The notes: generated from the letters alone by a model not told the origin. A DNA stretch of 64,000 bases from Sporolactobacillus terrae DSM 11697 (GCF_000648615.1 NZ_JFZC01000099.1:1-64000), one strand, 5' to 3'; shown: positions 1 to 9,321, counted from the stretch's first letter. Numbers and translations are program-made.

Positions 1-89
1 TCCATTCAAAAAATCAAGTGAAATCAGGTTGGCTGCATCCTGGTGAGCAAAATCCCGAAAAAACGGCAAGCGGTGAATAATTCAGGATT

Positions 90-443
90 ATGGTTGTAGA
101 CGATCAACCGGGTATCCGGATGCTGCTTCACGAAGTTTTTGAAAAGCAAGGCTATCAAGTGCTGACTGCTGAGAGCGGCAACAAGGCGTTGAAGCTGCTT
201 AGGGAAGCACACCCGCAGCTGGTTTTGCTGGATATAAATATGTCAAAGATGAACGGATTGGAACTTATGGATGCCATGAAAAGCGTCAAATCGGATGTGA
301 AAGTGATGATTATGACCGCTTATGAAGAAAATGAACTGGTCCGTCAGGCTTTGAAAAACGGCGCTATCGCTCATTTTAAAAAGCCATTTGATCTTCAAAA
401 ATTGATCATTGCTGTAGAAGCCGAATGCTCACAAATCGCATGA
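90..443 (+). CDS. spo0F: Sporulation response regulator Spo0F (5' end disturbed)
   Basis: Single-domain receiver that passes phosphate from sporulation kinases to Spo0B in the phosphorelay. The acidic pocket (VDDQ at the extreme N-terminus), the phosphoacceptor Asp in LLDIN (residue 48 as called), the conserved Thr in IMTAYEE and the Lys in FKKPFD are all present, with no output domain, as in Spo0F. The called ATG lacks a Shine-Dalgarno site and cuts into the first beta strand. Upstream in this frame there is a stop at 78-80 and no start codon. If one base is missing between a GTG at 73 and about 81, the protein would begin with [12 protein letters not shown] and the phosphoacceptor would become residue 54, the B. 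subtilis number. fbaA and the transaldolase gene that usually follow are absent; murA2 follows instead. Confidence 0.85.
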   Translation: MVVDDQPGIRMLLHEVFEKQGYQVLTAESGNKALKLLREAHPQLVLLDINMSKMNGLELMDAMKSVKSDVKVMIMTAYEENELVRQALKNGAIAHFKKPFDLQKLIIAVEAECSQIA

Positions 444-503
444 TCCTCCTGTTATTCTGCAAGTCACTGCGAAAGCCCGGCACAGACATCAAGTGCTTGT
501 TTA

Positions 504-512
504 TGCTATAAT
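504..512 (+). promoter_or_regulatory. Extended -10 promoter upstream of murA2
   Basis: TGCTATAAT at 504-512 is a perfect extended -10 element; the -35 region (about 484-489) is poor, as extended -10 promoters tolerate. It lies about 150 bases before the murA2 ATG. The frame is open upstream to 493, but the Shine-Dalgarno site and family alignment put the start at 658, so this stretch is leader. Confidence 0.5.
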
Positions 513-657
513 GCTCACAGAGCGTTTTGCCGAAAAGAGTTATGCCGACAGCCTAAAAAAGGCGTCATTAATTCGAAACGTTACATATAATGTTCTGTCC
601 GTTTCTTTTCACACCCAAGAAAACCGACTAAATGATTTAAAAGGAAGTATTCTGACC

Positions 658-1953
658 ATGGATAAATTGTTAATCGAAGGCGGTTCACGTTTACAAGGCA
701 CCGTTCAGATCAGCGGTGCGAAGAACAGTGCGGTCGCATTAATACCGGCCACTATTCTTGCTGATTCACCTGTGACCATTGATCAACTTCCCAATATTTC
801 TGATGTGCGTATCCTGTGCAAACTTTTGCGTGAGATTGGTGGAACGGTGTCTTTTGAAGAACATACATTTGTTGTTGATCCGAGAAACATGGTGGACATG
901 CCACTGCCTAACGGTTCGGTGAAACGGCTAAGGGCATCTTACTATTTAATGGGCGCGATGCTCGGCCGTTTTCATAAAGCGGTGATCGGATTGCCGGGTG
1001 GATGTAATCTCGGACCGCGCCCCATCGATCAGCATATTAAAGGCTTTGAAGCATTGGGCGCTAAGGTAACGAATGAACGTGGTGCGATCTATCTGCGTGC
1101 AAATTCACTGCATGGTGCGCGCATCTATCTTGATGTGGTCAGTGTGGGTGCGACAATTAACATCATGCTGGATGCCGTGAAAGCCGAAGGGCAAACCATT
1201 ATCGAGAATGCTGCGAAGGAACCGGAAATTATTGACGTTGCGACGCTTCTAACCAGTATGGGCGCAAAAATAAAGGGAGCGGGGACTGATGTCATCCGCA
1301 TCGAAGGCGTGCATGAACTTCATGGATGCCGGCACATGATTATTCCTGATCGAATCGAGGCCGGTACGTTCATGGTTGCCGGTGCGGCAGTGTCCGATAA
1401 CCTGTTGATCGACAATGTAATTCCGCAACATGTGGAGCCACTGACTGCCAAACTTCGCGAAATTGGCGCTGACGTTCAGGTCGGCGAAGATCAGGTGTTT
1501 GTATCGCGCAGTCGCATGCCTTTAAAAAGCGCTGATGTCAAAACCTTGGTATATCCCGGATTTCCGACCGACCTTCAGCAGCCGTTGACCAGTCTGTTGA
1601 CTCAAGCTGAAGGTACAAGCATTATTACCGATACGATTTACGGAGCACGCTTTAAGCATATTGATGAATTACGCCGAATGGGTGCCGATGTCAAAGTTGA
1701 AGGACGTTCTGCAATCTTAAGCGGGCCGACACCACTCGAAGGAGCAAAGGTTCGTGCGACGGATTTAAGAGCCGGTGCATCGCTGATTATTGCGGGTCTG
1801 ATGGCAAGAGGCATTACGGAAATTGTCGGCGTTGAACATATTGATCGCGGTTATGATCATATCATGGAAAAATTACAGGGTGTAGGAGCAAATATCTGGC
1901 GGGAGCCGATGCGCGATGAGGAAGCCCGTGAGAGTCTCAAAGAACAAGAATAG
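658..1953 (+). CDS. murA: UDP-N-acetylglucosamine 1-carboxyvinyltransferase, MurZ/MurAB type
   Basis: First committed step of peptidoglycan synthesis: transfers enolpyruvate from PEP to UDP-GlcNAc in the cytoplasm. 431 residues from ATG 658, normal for the family. The catalytic Cys is residue 116 in [15 protein letters not shown], and the downstream substrate loop is present. The C-terminal half carries [15 protein letters not shown], which is characteristic of the second Gram-positive paralogue (MurZ/MurAB); the other paralogue in this window (22411) has [15 protein letters not shown]. Start chosen by the AAAGGAAG Shine-Dalgarno at about 640 and the [10 protein letters not shown]-terminus; the open frame extends upstream to 493 but does not look like protein of this family. 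It is followed by a strong terminator, so it is probably monocistronic here. Confidence 0.95.
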   Translation: MDKLLIEGGSRLQGTVQISGAKNSAVALIPATILADSPVTIDQLPNISDVRILCKLLREIGGTVSFEEHTFVVDPRNMVDMPLPNGSVKRLRASYYLMGAMLGRFHKAVIGLPGGCNLGPRPIDQHIKGFEALGAKVTNERGAIYLRANSLHGARIYLDVVSVGATINIMLDAVKAEGQTIIENAAKEPEIIDVATLLTSMGAKIKGAGTDVIRIEGVHELHGCRHMIIPDRIEAGTFMVAGAAVSDNLLIDNVIPQHVEPLTAKLREIGADVQVGEDQVFVSRSRMPLKSADVKTLVYPGFPTDLQQPLTSLLTQAEGTSIITDTIYGARFKHIDELRRMGADVKVEGRSAILSGPTPLEGAKVRATDLRAGASLIIAGLMARGITEIVGVEHIDRGYDHIMEKLQGVGANIWREPMRDEEARESLKEQE

Positions 1954-1961
1954 GGAAATGA

Positions 1962-1998
1962 AATCCGCGCCTCATCATACGACGCGGATTCTTTTTTT
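1962..1998 (+). terminator. Intrinsic terminator of murA2
   Basis: AATCCGCG (1962-1969) pairs with CGCGGATT (1983-1990), followed by seven T (1992-1998). The T-tract is also the first bases of repeat copy A. Confidence 0.85.
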
Positions 1999-2123
1999 GC
2001 AGATAAAGAAGGTTTATGATTTTGTTTGTGGTACGACGATTCGTGTCATTTCATCAATAAGTCCGTTACAGACACGAAAGCCACCGTATCCTGCGGAAGT
2101 AACAACCGCTGTTGCCCGGTTTA
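1992..2123 (+). repeat. Terminator-associated mosaic repeat, copy A (short type)
   Basis: Starts in the murA2 terminator T-tract with the left module shared by other copies (T-run, GCAGATAAAGAA, then TATGATTTTG). It lacks the GC-rich middle module and continues with a degenerate middle. It ends with the right module ACGAAAGCCACCG...CCTGCGGAAGTAA (about 2075-2102) and a GCCCGG end. The same right module occurs in copy F (26851-26879). Confidence 0.6.
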
Positions 2124-2500
2124 TCTGATTTGAAAAAGGTGCTCCTTTTTGGTAAAATAATTCAGTTATTTCCACAAAATTTGCACAAAAAGAGGATATG
2201 CAGTTGATAAAAAGGGTATAATATGATAATAATGATATAGATAATTTTATAAAAAATTTTAACGGTAAGAAAAAAATATTATATCCTCTACACATAAGAA
2301 CTGTTACACTGTGCCCATGAACCTGTGAAGGATTTGCCATAAAAAAACGATTTATAAAATGCGCTGCTATTACTTCTTTCCCCTCCTCTTCCTAGTGCAC
2401 AGTTTCGTGCCATTTCCGGAGTTTTCAATTCATTAACTTGTGTACGACAGTACTTGTCTTGATATAAACCGATTTTAAAAAAGAAAAGTGTGGTGTGAGA
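2124..2500 (+). other. Long AT-rich leader upstream of rho
   Basis: No gene seen. Possible promoter: TTGATA (2204-2209) with TAATAA 17 bases downstream, or the TATAAT at 2217-2222. A long untranslated leader of this kind would fit autogenous control of rho by termination, which is known in other bacteria; nothing in the sequence proves it here. Confidence 0.35.
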
Positions 2501-3772
2501 ATGCCGATTACATTAGCAGAATTAGAAAATATGAAACTCAAAGAATTGTATGAGCATGCGAAGGCGTTTAAAGTCTCTTATTATAGTAAGCTAAATAAAA
2601 GGGAACTTATTTTCTCAATATTAAAAAAACAAGCGGAAAAAGACGGCTTGTCACTTATGGAGGGTGTTCTTGAAATCATTCCGAACGAAGGATTTGGTTT
2701 CTTGAGGCCGATCAACTACTCACCGAGTTCAGAGGATATCTATATTTCAGCCTCACAAATTCGCCGCTTTGATTTGCGAAATGGTGACAAAGTGACGGGC
2801 AAGGTGAGGCCGCCAAAGGAAAATGAACGCTATTTCGGACTCCTCAGGGTTGAAGCGGTTAATGGCGAAAACCCGGATACAGCAAAGGAACGCGTACACT
2901 TTCCTGCATTGACACCGCTTTATCCAAATCGACAGATGGTGTTGGAAACAGGAAAAGAAAACTTTTCAACGCGAATTATCGATATGGTGTCACCAGTTGG
3001 CTTCGGTCAAAGAGGGATGATTGTTGCGCCTCCGAAAGCAGGAAAGACAACACTTTTAAAAGAAATCGCCAACAGCATCACCATCAACTATCCCGATGTT
3101 GAACTCATCGTTTTGCTTGTTGATGAACGTCCGGAAGAAGTGACGGATATTGAACGCTCGGTTAAAGGCGATGTTGTGAGTTCAACGTTCGACGAAGTGC
3201 CGGAAAATCATGTTAAAGTTTCAGAATTGGTACTTGAACGAGCCATGCGTCTGGTCGAGCACAAACGTGATGTTGTCATCCTTATGGACAGCTTAACACG
3301 CCTTGCACGCGCGTATAACCTTGTGATTCCGCCAAGCGGCAGAACATTGTCCGGTGGTATTGATCCGGCAGCATTCCATAAACCGAAGAAATTCTTCGGT
3401 GCGGCGCGCAATATTGAGGAAGGCGGAAGCTTGACCATTCTTGCGACCGCTTTGGTTGACACCGGTTCACGGATGGACGATGTAATCTATGAAGAATTCA
3501 AAGGAACCGGCAATATGGAACTGCATCTTGATCGTCGATTGGCTGAACGGAGAATTTTCCCTGCAATCGATATTCGTCGCTCCAGCACGCGTAAGGAAGA
3601 ATTGCTCGTTAATCGCGACCACTTGGAAAAATTGTGGGCGATGCGTAAAACAATGGATGAATCACAAGAATTTGTGGAACATTTTTACAAACGAATTCGC
3701 GAAACCACATCCAACCAAGAATTCTTCGACCTGTTTGAGAAAGAGAAGAAGGGCAGTTTACAAACAAGATAA
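2501..3772 (+). CDS. rho: Transcription termination factor Rho
   Basis: Hexameric RNA-dependent ATPase/translocase that ends transcription. 423 residues from ATG 2501. The N-terminal Rho_N segment (LENMKLKELYEHAK), the cold-shock-like RNA-binding domain (GFGFLRPINYSPSSEDIYIS), Walker A in APPKAGKTTLLKEIA (Lys182), Walker B DVVILMDSLTRLARA and the Q-loop/R-loop region (PPSGRTLSGGIDPAAF) are all present, so this is a full-length enzyme. GTG 2495 in the same frame is an alternative start; ATG 2501 has the better GGTG spacing. A separate promoter for rpmE2 follows. Position between murA2 and rpmE matches B. subtilis and Listeria apart from missing neighbours. Confidence 0.96.
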   Translation: MPITLAELENMKLKELYEHAKAFKVSYYSKLNKRELIFSILKKQAEKDGLSLMEGVLEIIPNEGFGFLRPINYSPSSEDIYISASQIRRFDLRNGDKVTGKVRPPKENERYFGLLRVEAVNGENPDTAKERVHFPALTPLYPNRQMVLETGKENFSTRIIDMVSPVGFGQRGMIVAPPKAGKTTLLKEIANSITINYPDVELIVLLVDERPEEVTDIERSVKGDVVSSTFDEVPENHVKVSELVLERAMRLVEHKRDVVILMDSLTRLARAYNLVIPPSGRTLSGGIDPAAFHKPKKFFGAARNIEEGGSLTILATALVDTGSRMDDVIYEEFKGTGNMELHLDRRLAERRIFPAIDIRRSSTRKEELLVNRDHLEKLWAMRKTMDESQEFVEHFYKRIRETTSNQEFFDLFEKEKKGSLQTR

Positions 3773-3829
3773 GCGATTTGTACAACGAGTGAAGCACGCG
3801 AATTAACGGTGATTTAAGCAGAACGATCC

Positions 3830-3858
3830 TTGCAAAGCTTGGGGCAGTCTGATACAAT
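3830..3858 (+). promoter_or_regulatory. Sigma-A promoter of rpmE2
   Basis: TTGCAA (3830-3835), 17-base spacer, TACAAT (3853-3858); about 80 bases before the rpmE2 start. Confidence 0.65.
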
Positions 3859-3937
3859 ACTCGTTGTGCGTTATACTATAGGACGCAATAAGACTCTGGT
3901 TTGAGAGAATAATCAGGGCGTAAAGGAGATGAATGAG

Positions 3938-4183
3938 ATGAAACAAGGCATCCATCCAGACTATCACAAGGTCGTATTTATGGACGCAAGTACGGGCTTT
4001 AAATTTTTGAGCGGTTCAACGAAGAAGTCGAATCAAACGGTAAAATGGGAAGATGGCAACGAATACCCATTAATTACAGTCGAAATCAGTTCCGATTCGC
4101 ATCCATTCTACACCGGCCGTCAGAAATTCGCTGACAAAGGCGGTCGTGTTGATCGGTTTAAACAAAAATACAATCTTAAATAA
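3938..4183 (+). CDS. rpmE2: 50S ribosomal protein L31, type B (zinc-free)
   Basis: Ribosomal protein of the large subunit. 81 residues from ATG 3938, placed nine bases after AGGAG (3924-3928); an in-frame ATG at 3929 lies too close to the same site. The [15 protein letters not shown] start and the [17 protein letters not shown] end are those of type B L31. The CxxC zinc ligands of type A L31 are absent. In B. subtilis the rho-adjacent L31 is the zinc type; in Listeria and staphylococci, as I recall, it is type B, so this neighbourhood follows the latter pattern. A zinc-free L31 here would not by itself indicate zinc-starvation control, and I see no Zur site. Confidence 0.95.
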   Translation: MKQGIHPDYHKVVFMDASTGFKFLSGSTKKSNQTVKWEDGNEYPLITVEISSDSHPFYTGRQKFADKGGRVDRFKQKYNLK

Positions 4184-4305
4184 GATTTATTTTGAAGTCC
4201 AGAAAAGAAAAGCGGCATGTTCCGGTGCGATGAATGGCGGTACGGAATTGGCCGTTTTTATTTTTGGCTCTAGTGACGGCCAGGACCTTCATAGATTTTT
4301 TTGTG

Positions 4306-4329
4306 CAGGCAGGAAACTGCCTGTTTTTT
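4306..4329 (+). terminator. Intrinsic terminator downstream of rpmE2
   Basis: Perfect 7-bp stem CAGGCAG (4306-4312), GAAA tetraloop, CTGCCTG (4317-4323), then six T (4324-4329). Repeat copy B begins at this T-tract. Confidence 0.85.
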
Positions 4330-4508
4330 CGCAGGTAAAGAAAGAATGTGATTTTTGGTCACGCAAAAGACCGTGCATTAAACGTGTAGCTGCTCGGATC
4401 ACCCACGGCAAGCGAGTTAACCGAAGCGACGATTCAGGACCGAAAAGACACGGACTCAACCCACATGGCTGGCGATTAACGACCGGGCGTTTTGTACGAG
4501 GTTTTTCA
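4324..4508 (+). repeat. Terminator-associated mosaic repeat, copy B
   Basis: Begins at the T-tract with GCAGGTAAAGAAAG and TGTGATTTTTGGTCACGC, the latter also opening copy E. The middle is shortened to the GGCAAGCGAGTTAACCGAAG part, then GACGATTCAGGACCGAAAAG, and it ends with GACCGGGCG and a GGTTTTTC tail. It fills almost all of the gap between the rpmE2 terminator and tdk. Confidence 0.7.
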
Positions 4509-4552
4509 TAAAACAGGAGGAACATTTTAAAGCGTAAAGGACGGAAAAAAGG

Positions 4553-5125
4553 ATGGCTCAACTTTTCTTTAAATACGGTGCAATGAACAGTGGAAAGTCA
4601 ATCGAAATTATCAAAGTCGCGCATAATTATGAAGAACAAGGAAAATCGGTGCTTCTTTTTACCTCCGGGATCGATAGTCGGGATGAAGTTGGATCGATCT
4701 CGAGCAGGATCGGATTCAAACGTCGGGCAATCCCAATCTTTGATGCTTCGGACGTTTATGCCAAGGTCAGTGATTGCCACCCGCGCCCACACTGCGTACT
4801 CATCGATGAAGTTCAATTTTTATCGAAGCGGCATGTGCTGCAGCTGGCGAAGATTGTTGATGAACTATCGATTCCAGTGATGGGATTTGGGCTGAAAAAT
4901 GATTTTCGCAATGAATTATTTGAGGGAAGCAAATACATGCTTTTGTATGCGGATAAAATTGAAGAAATGAAGACCATATGCTGGTTTTGTGAACGAAAAG
5001 CAACCATGAATCTGCGGATTGACGATAATGGAAAGCCGATCTATAGTGGCGATCAGATTCAGATCGGCGGAAATGAAAGGTATTACCCGGTTTGTCGTCA
5101 CTGCTACACTCATCCGCCTCTATAA
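4553..5125 (+). CDS. tdk: Thymidine kinase (lactobacillal/enterobacterial type)
   Basis: Salvage enzyme phosphorylating thymidine to dTMP. 190 residues; Walker [10 protein letters not shown] near the N-terminus, VLIDEVQFL Walker B, lasso region, and a zinc site C143-x2-C146 / C181-x2-C184. The opening [15 protein letters not shown], the SSRIG and the IQIGGNERY segments match the type I remember from lactobacilli and E. coli. They do not match B. subtilis Tdk, which opens with a GWLELICGSMFSGKS-like sequence. It sits exactly where B. subtilis has its own tdk, between rpmE and prfA, which suggests replacement in place. Shine-Dalgarno AAAGGA at about 4536. Confidence 0.93.
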   Translation: MAQLFFKYGAMNSGKSIEIIKVAHNYEEQGKSVLLFTSGIDSRDEVGSISSRIGFKRRAIPIFDASDVYAKVSDCHPRPHCVLIDEVQFLSKRHVLQLAKIVDELSIPVMGFGLKNDFRNELFEGSKYMLLYADKIEEMKTICWFCERKATMNLRIDDNGKPIYSGDQIQIGGNERYYPVCRHCYTHPPL

Positions 5126-5140
5126 GATCTTGAACACGTT

Positions 5141-5170
5141 TTGACCATAAAAAGCTAGCTATAATATAAT
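5141..5170 (+). promoter_or_regulatory. Sigma-A promoter of prfA-prmC
   Basis: TTGACC (5141-5146), 18-base spacer, TATAAT (5165-5170), about 55 bases before the prfA start. Confidence 0.65.
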
Positions 5171-5225
5171 AAAGGGAACGAAAACGGATCGGCTGCGCGC
5201 GATGCAGCATGATGGGGTGGATGAA

Positions 5226-6299
5226 ATGTTCGAACGGTTGCAGTCCATTGAGGACCGCTATGAAAAAGTGAATCAGATGCTTGCAGATCCTGAAGTGATC
5301 AATGATCCGGCAAAACTGCGCAAATATTCGAAAGAACAATCGGACTTGCAAGAAGTGGTTACGGTGTACCGTAGCTACAAGCAATCCGCTGCTGAACTTG
5401 CCGATGATAAGACGATGCTTGATGAACCAATGGATGCCGGCATGAAAAAAATGGTTGCTGATGAAATCAATCGTCTTGAAAAGGAACAAGAAACGCTTCG
5501 AGAACAATTGAAGCAGCTGCTTATTCCGAAGGATCCTAATGATGACCGAAACGTCATTTTGGAAATTCGCAGTGCTGCCGGAGGGGACGAGGCTGCGCTT
5601 TTTGCCGGTGATTTATTGCGCATGTATTCCCGCTATGCGGAGCAGCAAAACTGGAAAACGGAAATTATTGATGCCAGCCCTAATGAAATCGGCGGTTATA
5701 AAGAAATTGTCTGCATGATCTCAGGTAAAGGTGCTTTTTCAAAACTGAAATATGAGAATGGAGCACATCGCGTGCAACGCGTTCCGGAAACCGAATCGGG
5801 CGGTCGTATACATACGTCAACAGCAACGGTTGCTGTTTTGCCGGAAGCGCGTGACGTTGAGATTGAACTGAATGATAAGGATATTCGTGTTGATCGCTTT
5901 GCCTCAAGCGGCCCGGGTGGTCAAAGTGTCAATACGACGATGTCTGCCATTCGGCTGACGCATCTTCCTACAGGTATTGTGGTTTCATGCCAAGAAGAAC
6001 GCTCTCAGATCAAAAATAAGGAAAAAGCGATGAAGGTACTGCGTGCCCGCGTCTACGACAAATATCAGAAGGAAGCTCAGGCGAAATACGATTCGAACCG
6101 CAAAATGGCGGTTGGAACGGGTGATCGATCTGAACGGATTCGGACCTACAACTTTTCACAAAACCGTGTGACCGATCATCGAATCGGGCTAACGATTCAT
6201 CAGCTGGATCAAGTGCTGAACGGGAAACTGAATGAAATCATTCAAGCGCTGATTCTGCATGATCAGGAAAAGAAAATCGAACAGGCGGATGCAAGGTGA
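5226..6299 (+). CDS. prfA: Peptide chain release factor 1
   Basis: Recognises UAA and UAG and triggers peptide release. 357 residues from ATG 5226, preceded by GGGGTGG (5214-5220). The frame is open to ATG 5202 but the extra eight residues are not family-like and would place the Shine-Dalgarno inside the gene. Codon-recognition tripeptide PET lies in [12 protein letters not shown]; the catalytic GGQ is at residues 231-233 in [12 protein letters not shown]. The stop overlaps the prmC start by four bases (GTGA), so the factor and the enzyme that methylates its GGQ glutamine are translationally coupled. Confidence 0.96.
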   Translation: MFERLQSIEDRYEKVNQMLADPEVINDPAKLRKYSKEQSDLQEVVTVYRSYKQSAAELADDKTMLDEPMDAGMKKMVADEINRLEKEQETLREQLKQLLIPKDPNDDRNVILEIRSAAGGDEAALFAGDLLRMYSRYAEQQNWKTEIIDASPNEIGGYKEIVCMISGKGAFSKLKYENGAHRVQRVPETESGGRIHTSTATVAVLPEARDVEIELNDKDIRVDRFASSGPGGQSVNTTMSAIRLTHLPTGIVVSCQEERSQIKNKEKAMKVLRARVYDKYQKEAQAKYDSNRKMAVGTGDRSERIRTYNFSQNRVTDHRIGLTIHQLDQVLNGKLNEIIQALILHDQEKKIEQADAR

Positions 6300-7177
6300 A
6301 GGAACTGAGATACGAAGTGTTGAAATGGGCCGCTGATCTGTTAACTGCACATCATCGTGATGCAAATATCGGCGAACTTTTGCTTCAAGCACGATTAGGC
6401 CTCACGCGCACCGACTTAATCACAGGGCTTCGCGAACCCATTGCAAGCAAGGATGCTGAGTGGTTGCGTCGCAGCGTGGAGGAACACGTCTATAAAGGAA
6501 CGCCGCTTCAATACATGTTGGGCTGTGCCCCCTTCTATGGGCGGTCCTTTAAAGTGAACGCTGATGTGTTAATTCCCCGCCAGGAAACAGAAGAACTGGT
6601 ATGGCGAGTTGGTGAATGGGCCAAACGTTATGCACCGGATCTTGATCATCCGGCAGTCTGTGATATCGGCACGGGAAGCGGAGCGATAGCTGTTACGCTT
6701 GGCTTGGAACACCCGGACTGGCGAATCACGGCAGTCGATCTGTCTGAAAAAGCGCTGGACGTCGCACGTGAAAATGCAGATGATCTAGGCGCACAGATTG
6801 TATTCTGCCCGGGGGATTTGCTTTGCCCGCTGATTCATCAGCCTTTTGATATTCTTGTATCCAATCCACCCTATATCACAAAGCAAGAAATGGGTGGCCT
6901 CGATGATACGGTGCGCGACTATGAGCCGCATTTAGCACTTTACGGAGGAAATGACGGTTTGGATTGCTACCGCAAGATCATCGCCGACATGCCATTGATT
7001 TTTAGCGGAAGGTCTGTGTTTATTGCAGCGTTTGAGATCGGTGCCACTCAGGGAAACGCTGTTGCCGATCTGATCCGAAGGGCATTTCCTAATCAAATCG
7101 AAGCACTCTCTATTGAAAAAGATATCTCTGGACATGACCGTAACATCATGGTCGTGCTTCAAACAAAACAGGGGTAA
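6296..7177 (+). CDS. prmC: Peptide chain release factor N5-glutamine methyltransferase
   Basis: SAM-dependent enzyme that methylates the GGQ glutamine of RF1/RF2. 293 residues from GTG 6296. N-terminal helical domain for release-factor binding, SAM-binding motif [13 protein letters not shown], and the NPPY catalytic motif in [16 protein letters not shown] overlap with prfA. No terminator follows before spoIIR, but spoIIR seems to have its own promoter. Confidence 0.95.
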   Translation: MKELRYEVLKWAADLLTAHHRDANIGELLLQARLGLTRTDLITGLREPIASKDAEWLRRSVEEHVYKGTPLQYMLGCAPFYGRSFKVNADVLIPRQETEELVWRVGEWAKRYAPDLDHPAVCDIGTGSGAIAVTLGLEHPDWRITAVDLSEKALDVARENADDLGAQIVFCPGDLLCPLIHQPFDILVSNPPYITKQEMGGLDDTVRDYEPHLALYGGNDGLDCYRKIIADMPLIFSGRSVFIAAFEIGATQGNAVADLIRRAFPNQIEALSIEKDISGHDRNIMVVLQTKQG

Positions 7178-7190
7178 TTTTTACTTCGAT

Positions 7191-7220
7191 GTTTAGTCTC
7201 GTTCAATCCTGTCCACAATG
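7191..7220 (+). promoter_or_regulatory. Candidate SigF-type promoter of spoIIR
   Basis: GTTTA (7191-7195), 15-base spacer, GTCCACAATG (7211-7220). The A-x-A-x-T part of the SigF -10 consensus is kept but the leading GG is not. The same arrangement occurs before spoIIQ (25635-25664). Known: spoIIR and spoIIQ are SigF-dependent in B. subtilis. Predicted leader is very short. Confidence 0.4.
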
Positions 7221-7241
7221 AGTGACAGGGAGGCGGGCGTC

Positions 7242-7952
7242 ATGAGAAAACCATGGATCTTAATGCTCTTATTAACTATTAATCTTGTATTTGTATTTTT
7301 TTTCTGGCAATACAGCACGGCTAAAGCAGATGAGAAGGGACCGATTCCAAGTGGTGCGATTCGCCTGCGTATTTTGGCAAACAGCGATTCGCCTGCCGAT
7401 CAAGCGGTGAAACGGCAGATCCGCAATGCAGTCAATGCACAGATCACAACTTGGGTTCAGGACTTGAAGTCAACCAATGAAGCCAAACGTGTGATTCGCG
7501 CGCATATGCCGCAGCTGAATCGTACGGTCAAGCAAGCATTAAAGAAAGCCCATGCGGACAGCACATATAAAATAAAATTAGGGCAAGCCGAGTTCCCAAC
7601 CAAGATGTATGGAACCTTTGTTTACCCGGCAGGAAAATATGATGCGCTAGTGATTACATTAGGTGATGGTCGCGGTGCCAATTGGTGGTGCGTGCTTTTC
7701 CCGCCCCTTTGTTTTCTGGATTTTTCAAACAGCGATGCAGCAGCAAAAAACAATGCCTCGACAGAGCGTACAGCGTCTGATCAAGATGGGGCAAAACAAA
7801 CCGTTAAGACAACAAGGCCGACGAGCGAGGATGCTGCGCAGCAGACTGAGAAACCAGAAAAGAAGGCCGTTGAATCTGACGACCAGGAGGTTCAGGTGCA
7901 TTCATTTGTTGTTGATTTCTTCACCGGTGTGTGGCGTTCGATCGCTGGGTAA
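7242..7952 (+). CDS. spoIIR: Stage II sporulation protein R
   Basis: Forespore-secreted signal that activates SpoIIGA, and through it SigE, in the mother cell. 236 residues from ATG 7242, eight bases after AGGGAGG (7227-7233). An N-terminal hydrophobic segment (WILMLLLTINLVFVFFFW) serves as secretion signal or anchor. The conserved core runs from IRLRILANSDSPADQ to GANWWCVLFPPLCFLDF. A low-complexity, charged region rich in Ala, Thr, Glu and Lys follows, then a hydrophobic tail HSFVVDFFTGVW. Position after prmC and before the ywlC homologue matches B. subtilis; ywkF and ywlB are missing. Confidence 0.92.
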   Translation: MRKPWILMLLLTINLVFVFFFWQYSTAKADEKGPIPSGAIRLRILANSDSPADQAVKRQIRNAVNAQITTWVQDLKSTNEAKRVIRAHMPQLNRTVKQALKKAHADSTYKIKLGQAEFPTKMYGTFVYPAGKYDALVITLGDGRGANWWCVLFPPLCFLDFSNSDAAAKNNASTERTASDQDGAKQTVKTTRPTSEDAAQQTEKPEKKAVESDDQEVQVHSFVVDFFTGVWRSIAG

Positions 7953-8063
7953 AAGCGTTGCGCATGGCTTGTCACCATGTTATGGTGTATACGGAACGAA
8001 ATGAGGTCGGACGGAAGCCGGTTTCATTTGAACGGAATAGTTAATGAAGAAGGGGAAACGAAA

Positions 8064-9107
8064 ATGGCAGAAACGCAAGTGTGGCGGGTAGACCCGAATG
8101 CCCCCGACCTTGAACATACGCCTCAAATCCAAGCAGCAGCGGAGAAATTGGTACAGGGAGAAATTGTCGCTTTTCCAACGGAGACGGTATACGGGTTAGG
8201 AGGAAATGCAAAGTTACAAGATTCAGTGCGGAAAATTTATGAAGCCAAAGGGCGACCGAGTGATAATCCATTAATTGTGCATGTTGCAAACCTGGAGCAA
8301 GTTCGTGAAATCTGTACGGAGATCCATCCGGTTGCTCAGAAATTGATCCATGCTTTTTGGCCGGGACCGCTCACTCTGGTTTTGCCATCACGGGGGACCG
8401 TATCAAACGCGGTGACAGCAGGTTTGTCAACGGTTGCCATACGTATGCCGAGTCATCCGGTAGCAAGAGCTGTGATTTCGGCGTCAAATTTACCGATTGC
8501 CGCACCTTCGGCAAATCGTTCGGGACGGCCGAGTCCAACGCAGGCAGAACATGTTTTCCATGATTTGGATGGACGTATTGCCGGAATCTTGGATGGCGGA
8601 GAAACCGGCGTTGGCGTTGAGTCGACTGTTGTGGATTGTACGACGACACCGATCACGATTCTTCGTCCGGGCGGGATTACGAAAGAGCAGTTGATTGAAG
8701 TCGTCGGACCAGTTTCTGATGATCCGGGTCTTGTTCGTTCAGATCAGGCTCCGAAAGCCCCGGGTATGAAATATAAGCATTATGCACCATCGGCGACCAT
8801 GTATTTAGTACCTGCGGGAGAATCGCGCATACGCGAACTTATTTCCTCAGAAAAAGCCAAGGGTCGTCGTGTCGGCGTATTAACGACTGAAGAGAAACAG
8901 GGCGGTTATCCTGATGCGGATGTTTTACTCGTGTGCGGGCGTCGCAGTGAACCGTCGACGGTCGCCCATCATCTTTTTGATGTCTTGCGTCATTTCGATC
9001 AAAAAAAGGTCGATGTCATATTCAGTGAAACGTTTGATCAGAAAGGGATCGGTAAAGCGGTGATGAACCGTCTGTCCAAAGCAGCCGGAGGACGCATCCT
9101 TGACTAG
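8064..9107 (+). CDS. ywlC: L-threonylcarbamoyladenylate synthase (Sua5/YwlC)
   Basis: Makes threonylcarbamoyl-AMP from threonine, bicarbonate and ATP for the t6A37 tRNA modification. 347 residues from ATG 8064 with AGGGG at 8050-8055; the open frame upstream to 7977 is not family-like. The YrdC domain spans roughly residues 20-210, with FPTETVYGLG, KGRPSDNPLIVHV and the APSANRSGRPSPT nucleotide site; a C-terminal Sua5 domain begins after PGMKYKHYAP. Full Sua5-type length, as in B. subtilis YwlC. Confidence 0.93.
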   Translation: MAETQVWRVDPNAPDLEHTPQIQAAAEKLVQGEIVAFPTETVYGLGGNAKLQDSVRKIYEAKGRPSDNPLIVHVANLEQVREICTEIHPVAQKLIHAFWPGPLTLVLPSRGTVSNAVTAGLSTVAIRMPSHPVARAVISASNLPIAAPSANRSGRPSPTQAEHVFHDLDGRIAGILDGGETGVGVESTVVDCTTTPITILRPGGITKEQLIEVVGPVSDDPGLVRSDQAPKAPGMKYKHYAPSATMYLVPAGESRIRELISSEKAKGRRVGVLTTEEKQGGYPDADVLLVCGRRSEPSTVAHHLFDVLRHFDQKKVDVIFSETFDQKGIGKAVMNRLSKAAGGRILD

Positions 9108-9155
9108 TCCTCATACTTATGTTTGAAGTCGACCATGTTTTTATATGAGGAAAAC

Positions 9156-9184
9156 AAGAGGGGGTCTCTATGAGGCGCCCTCTT
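9156..9184 (+). terminator. Weak terminator-like hairpin after ywlC
   Basis: AAGAGGG pairs with CCCTCTT (9178-9184), but the following CATTCATTG is only partly T-rich. Confidence 0.4.
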
Positions 9185-9321
9185 CATTCATTGCTTCAAA
9201 ACAAACGATTCGGGGAACCGTTGCAGCGCACTTAATTTTTGAACATGCGCCTGTTCGTTCATCCTTCTATTTCTGTAAGGACATGCATAGATTGTCCATA
9301 TGGGCGAGAGGGGGAACGAAT

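Noticed and set aside
4800-5507. 235-codon minus-strand ORF across tdk and prfA
   Set aside because: Antisense shadow of two genes with full catalytic motifs on the plus strand.
9185-9321. Possible yybP-ykoY manganese riboswitch before mntP
   Set aside because: I could not find the conserved core elements of the class; only a GC hairpin of the preceding gene and a purine-rich ribosome site are present.
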